From positions 496,001 through 560,000 of the forward strand of contig MARA01000013.1 of NCBI GenBank assembly GCA_001792895.1: a DNA stretch of 64,000 bases, read 5' to 3'. Positions 59,700-64,000 of this stretch are shown in pieces (within the stretch, counting starts at the first letter, position 1; each line of letters opens with the position of its first letter). The position numbers were made by a program, and so were the translations under genes. The DNA is from Lentinus brumalis (Eukaryota > Basidiomycota > Agaricomycetes > Polyporales > Polyporaceae). The notes under the pieces were generated by a model. It did not search any database. It had not been told where the DNA came from and saw only the letters and a list, made by a program, of their open reading frames with translations.

Positions 59700-60485
59700 C
59701 TACGATGCAACAAGTAAAACTCACACTCAACGTCCCTCTCGGACGCATCAAAGGCGGCGACATCGTCCTCGTTCAGTGCAACATCGTCTGTACTAAAGAT
59801 TTCATAGGTACGAAGAACTTATCATTCACCCTCGACACACTCTCCTGGATCGCAGAGAAGCTCCGTTGAAGAGCTCGGCCAGATCGAGTACGTGTTCAGC
59901 AACAAGATGGGCACGCTCACCCGGAACGAGATGGAGTTCCGGTTCTGCTCCATCTGCGGTGTGGCGTACGCGGATGTCGTCGACGAGGCCCACCGCGGCG
60001 AGTGCGACGACGACAAGGAGGCGTGGCGCTCATCTGACGACTTGCGCGCCCTTGCCAGCGGCGTGTCAAACCTGTTCGTCGACGTCGCATCCGACGCGGG
60101 GAGCGAGTTCCTGACGGTGCTCGCTGTCTGGCACGCGGTCATTCCGGAGGTGCCCGACGGCAAGATACACTACTAAGCGAGTAGCCCGGACGAGGCTGTG
60201 CTCGTTGCGGGTGCAGGGGTGCTCGGGTAGCAGTTCCACGTCCGTATCCTCCCATGCAGCCCGCTCGACGGCCGATGACTGACCAGGCGCCATGCAGACC
60301 CGGAAGCCGAAGTCGGTGTTCGTCAACGTGAACGGCTCGTCGCTCGAGCACGAGATCGTCAACGTCTGCGAGTTCAACTCGACGCGGAAGCGCATGTCCA
60401 CCGTCGTCCGGTGTCCCGACGGCAAGCCGAAGCTTTTCTGGAAGGGCGCAGACACGGTTATGCAGGACGCCGTTAGACGTTGTCA
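59700..60485 (+). pseudogene. P4-type ATPase (phospholipid flippase) fragment
   Basis: P4-ATPases move phospholipids between membrane leaflets. The fragment shows ELGQIEYVFSNKMGTLTRNE in two frames, where the conserved phosphorylation motif DKTGT has become NKMGT, removing the catalytic Asp. EFLTVLAVWHAVIPEVPDGK follows, then SSPDEA-like codons in broken frame, [20 protein letters not shown] sequence, [16 protein letters not shown] and LFWKGADTV, all typical of the Drs2/Dnf nucleotide-binding domain. Stops and frameshifts occur at about 59,866 and 60,175-60,290. It is only the central part of a family that usually exceeds 1,100 residues. Confidence 0.8.
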
Positions 60486-62029
60486 GACGCTATATGGTGA
60501 GCCTTTGCGCACGCACGACGTACGAATTCGTTCCGCCATGGCACATCCCGTCCTAGGCTGCTCACATGATAGCCCGTATGCGTCTATGTGAGGTTTCGCC
60601 GTCGGGGCGAATATCTCCAAGGAGACACTTGTCCCCACGTCCCCACAAAGTGGCCGCCAACATACTCCTTCCAGACCACATTCGACTGAATCTGTGAGTC
60701 AGAAGAGCTCCCAGCGAGGTTGCTTATACGGGCATGACTCACTTTAATCGTCTCTAGCAGTACTGCGACACCGTGCGGCTCTCGCTGCGTCGGCCATCAA
60801 AGCAGAAGCAGCCCGCGTCGTCGATTGATGCCTGGCGGCCTCACGCTGACGTCTGGGAAGCCACCGCGCCGGCTTGAGACGTCTCCGATTGGTACTTGTC
60901 AAGCTTCAAGGCTGGTGCTGTATGAACGCAGACCGCAAGCCTGGCATTCAAGGCGATCTCGGTGAGTCCCGTCTCTTTTCGCCGGCCGGACGCAGCGCAA
61001 TCGCTATGGCCGTGGATTGGCCTCCGAGCGCACCCATGATTATGCTGCGGCCGCCAGCGACGACGACGTGTCGCCCGGGCACAGGCTGTGCGCGGATGAG
61101 AACTCGAACGGCTCCGAGTTGCTGAAAGACGACACGCACGTCTTTGTGCTCGGGAACACGGAGAGTCGGACGCGGGTGCCACGCTAGCATGAGGACGGGT
61201 CGCCGGCCGAGTCCTCGTGTTCTTGCGTGCCCGGTATGCCATGATACGGACGGATTGGCAACTCCCGGGGAGATGACCGGCGAGCCGGTTCGACGGATTG
61301 GACGGCTTCCGGCGCGGCTGCTGCGACGAGCTCTCCCAGCTCGGCTTCCGGGGAGGAGACGTCCGCCTGCCACCGGACATGCATACGCGGTGTCAGCGTG
61401 CATGAAGAGCCAGATACACAGTCCATCGTCGGTCAGAGCGAACAATGTTCGCTAGAATTAGCAAAGTCGCAACTTCCCAGTCGCCGCGCAAATGCCGCGA
61501 CCTTCCGCCATTTGCCTTCTATACAGTGGAGCTCAACACGCCTGCTTTGTCGCTCAGATGGGAGGTGAAGGGAGATTCTAAGTAGACGTTCGGACATCTA
61601 CAGTGCATCACGGTAAGCTACGACCCTTCGTGCAGGCGAACATATCACCCACCAGCAATACACGAGCAGATCATCATATCAAAGTCATCCCCATACTATC
61701 TGAGATCGGATGACCTGCCCACCACGATCGCAACGCACTACATACGGATCTGTAATTTCACTACAGAAGCCCTCATTGAATACATACCTTTCTCCTCCCA
61801 TCGTCTCCTCAACCCATAAACATCGAGCTCAAGCCACGTCAGTAAATCAGTAAAGTAAGTCAATCGCACACAAGGTTATAGCCGCCAATGGCAGCGCTTC
61901 CCTAGTGGATATATGCAATACATCCGAAGTACAGTACTACAAGCGCAGGCTGTCCAAAGTAGAAACTCGTTACGGTCCATGACTGCGCTGCCTGAACGCA
62001 TGGCCCTCCTTATGATGGTGGTTCTCTTC
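60486..62029. other. Unassigned stretch
   Basis: 60,840-61,450 is GC-rich and open in several frames on both strands, but no family was recognised. It may be further decayed P4-ATPase or another gene. 61,500-62,029 is A/T-richer and looks intergenic. Confidence 0.35.
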
Positions 62030-63270
62030 TCAATCCATTTTAGCGGGAGTGTTTCTCAGCGGAGCGAGTGGTGTGTTGCTTAGATAGCTGTCTGACAGAT
62101 ATGTCCCTGTTGGCGGCGAAGGGAGAGTTCTTTCGCGGCGGCCTTCGGATGTCGTATGGTAGACTTCCGGGCCTGCATTTTGGATGTCCCTCCCGGGACT
62201 GTCTATTGGCTCCCGATCGTCCCATGAGCGATACGCCGGGGGAAGGCGACCTGAGGCAGAATGACAAAGCTCAAGGAGTCCGGCGTCCTCGTGATGGAGT
62301 GAGCTGTCTGTTGGGCGCAAGGAATTGGAATGGGTATCAACTTGATTCTATAATGAGTACCGTGCAACATATATAGAGACGATCCCGATGTAGAAGTACT
62401 CACATGCGCCAATGCTTGAAGAGGGTAGAACCGAGCTCATCATTTGACTAGGGTCGCTCCCATGATGGCTTGGAGACGGTAGGACCGAGCTCATCATTTG
62501 ACTAGGTTCGCTTCGATGAGAGCTCTGGACACGGTGCACTTGAGACTGGTTCCGCCGCATCCTCCTCCAGAACATGAAGAGTCCGCCCAGGAGCAGGATC
62601 CCGGCTACAGCGCCCAAGCAACCACCGACGATGGCTCCGACGTGATTACCACCCGCTGCAGCACCCGAACTGTCTTTCCCGGCAGTGGGGAAGACGGGTC
62701 CTGAACATAACCAAGATCGAATCAGTATAATACAGCAACAAAGAGACTGAGTCCACATACCGTTGCGGAGGTGCGGAAGACAGCTGTCGTGACATCCGTG
62801 CTAGCGGCCCCGGTATGGAGAGCTGTCGAGAAAGCGATGGACGAAGAAGAGACTTGATTGGGGCAGTGGGTGAAGGTGTTGTTGTCACTTGCTGCGTGGT
62901 CTCTCGTTGCGTTATCCCTCGTATATATGCTTCGCAAGGTGGCTCAGTGTTCACAGCCTACAGGTCAATATCGAGTGGAGTGAACTCACTAGTACCTAGA
63001 CACATGTTGCGGTGTGAGCATCCCACACCAACATGTTATACAGACCAGGGTGACGTACCAATCGCCGGTATCCCAGCCACCATACAGGAAGTTATCCAGC
63101 CGGATGTTCTCATTGCATACCGCACTCTGAATATCGGAAGATAATCTAGAACTAATTGAAGCCAAGACGCACAACATGGCGGAAGGAGTACAACGCACGA
63201 ATGATTGTTTCCTGCCCCGCATGATCCTCGGTATATGGTGTACGTGCCGATTGCTGCAGCGACCGGGCAT
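62030..63270 (-). CDS. Single-pass membrane protein with Ser/Thr-rich ectodomain (multi-exon, 5' end uncertain)
   Basis: An exon around 63,060-63,140 encodes NIRLDNFLYGGWDTGDWY. The next (about 62,935-62,761) is Ser/Thr-rich (NTFTHCPNQVSSSSIAFSTA). After an intron (GTATGT...TTCAG) the exon 62,700-62,402 encodes HVGAIVGGCLGAVAGILLLG, a transmembrane segment, followed by basic WRRMRRN. A duplicated EPSQMMSSVLPS block reflects a DNA tandem repeat of about 60 bp. A last exon ends with TPAKMD and TGA at 62,030. The layout fits type I surface proteins of fungi with a small cytoplasmic tail. The signal peptide exon was not identified. Function unknown. Confidence 0.55.
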
Positions 63271-63796
63271 TCAGATTGCAGTCGGGAACTGAACAGTAGT
63301 ACTTAGTCCTGACCTGCGTTTTTGTTTTGAACGGCGGCGGGGTCGTACTGACAACTAAGAGAGGGTTGGCCCATCAGAGGAGATGTCAATCAAAGTGAAC
63401 GGACACTCACTTCATGCACAACATACTGAGCTGGAATGCAACAGTGTTACAACAGCAAGCCCCTGCCATGGTTGTCAATCATGCCGACGAGAATCACATC
63501 GCAAGGTTGACAATGAACATACAGACTTGATCGTCGCATTGATCTCCTGGGGCGTCCGGACGAAGATTCTGCACCTCATCTATAGGCGTAGGAGTCAGCC
63601 TCCGCTCGCTGCAGCCGATATAATTGGACTCACAATCTGGGTTGCAGATCCGACGCAAGCGTTGGTACGTGTCACCTGAAGTTGCACGTCAGTCTCGCGA
63701 TTAGAGGTAGCTCCGGGCGAGGTAGGCTGCTTACAAGGAGATTCTCCGACGTAGTTTGTGTACCAATCTAGTTGACTGCTGAGGGGACTCAGTAGT
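63271..63796. other. Upstream stretch, possibly 5' exons of the membrane protein gene
   Basis: A minus-strand open stretch with splice-like ends at about 63,590-63,680 (QRLRRICNPDC) might be an early exon. No model was reached. Confidence 0.3.
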
Positions 63797-63842
63797 GGTA
63801 TTCGAAGTCCCCCGTCTATTAGAGGGCAGGACTTCGAATACC
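63797..63842. repeat. Perfect 14-bp palindromic arms
   Basis: GGTATTCGAAGTCC (63,797-63,810) and its exact complement GGACTTCGAATACC (63,829-63,842) flank an 18-bp spacer. The stem would be strong in DNA or RNA. It could be the end of a small inverted-repeat element. Confidence 0.8.
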
Positions 63843-64000
63843 CCCAAGGGAGATGGAATAGGCCGGCTGGCGCAGCTTGAACTGGCGCAGGGAGATAGAA
63901 GACGGGGGGGAGGTCGAATAGAGTGCGTGGCGCCGGCCCAGGACCTGGCAGGGGAGATAGAAGAGGACGGGAAGTCGAATAGAGTCGGGGAGATCGAAGA
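63843..64000. repeat. Purine-rich imperfect tandem repeats
   Basis: GGGAGATAGAAGA followed by a G-rich run and GTCGAATAGAG occurs about two and a half times up to the window edge. The GTCGAA word echoes the arms of the adjacent palindrome. Confidence 0.6.

Overview
The window looks like nuclear DNA of a basidiomycete fungus, most likely an Agaricomycete. The evidence is GC-rich coding DNA, many 45-65 nt introns with GT...CTAAC/CTGAC...AG signals, DUF6533-type membrane proteins, BCS1-like AAA ATPase relatives, a KDZ DNA transposon with a CxC2 motif, and a Ty3/gypsy retrotransposon of the kind common in these fungi. I recognised no rRNA, tRNA or CRISPR array. Assignments rest on motif reading without database searches.

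Layout. (1) 1-601 and 13,414-21,680 are parts of an old, decayed array of segmental duplications. (2) 602-13,413 is a young Ty3/gypsy element inserted in that array (LTRs differ at 2 of 1,056 positions, 4-bp duplication ACGG). Its gag-pol lies on the minus strand. Between pol and the 3' LTR it carries a 3.7-kb cassette with two intron-containing genes on the plus strand, antisense to the genomic RNA. One of them encodes a CX2CX6CX8CX2CX6C (Zn2Cys6-like) cluster. The cassette lies between two copies of a hairpin plus polypurine tract whose stems differ by compensating changes. (3) 21,681-37,454 is a complete KDZ transposon (terminal inverted repeats, 7-bp duplication AGTAGGC) with an intact 11-exon transposase, four further multi-exon genes, a possible small HicA-like gene and a captured STE24 protease fragment. 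(4) 37,455-58,800 is more of the duplication array, with BCS1-like pseudogenes and a second DUF6533 gene. (5) 59,700-60,485 is a dead P4-ATPase fragment, 62,030-63,270 a single-pass membrane protein gene, and the end holds a strong palindrome and purine-rich repeats.

Functional picture. The retroelement has gag, protease, RT, RNase H and integrase, but the reading frame moves by -1 four times. Two of the shifts fall on canonical slippery heptamers and all four sit at short homopolymers. The KDZ element has a full transposase and at least two intact companion genes, so it could be autonomous. The host DNA around both elements is a graveyard of duplicated BCS1 and DUF6533 loci, in which only the two DUF6533 genes remain mostly readable.
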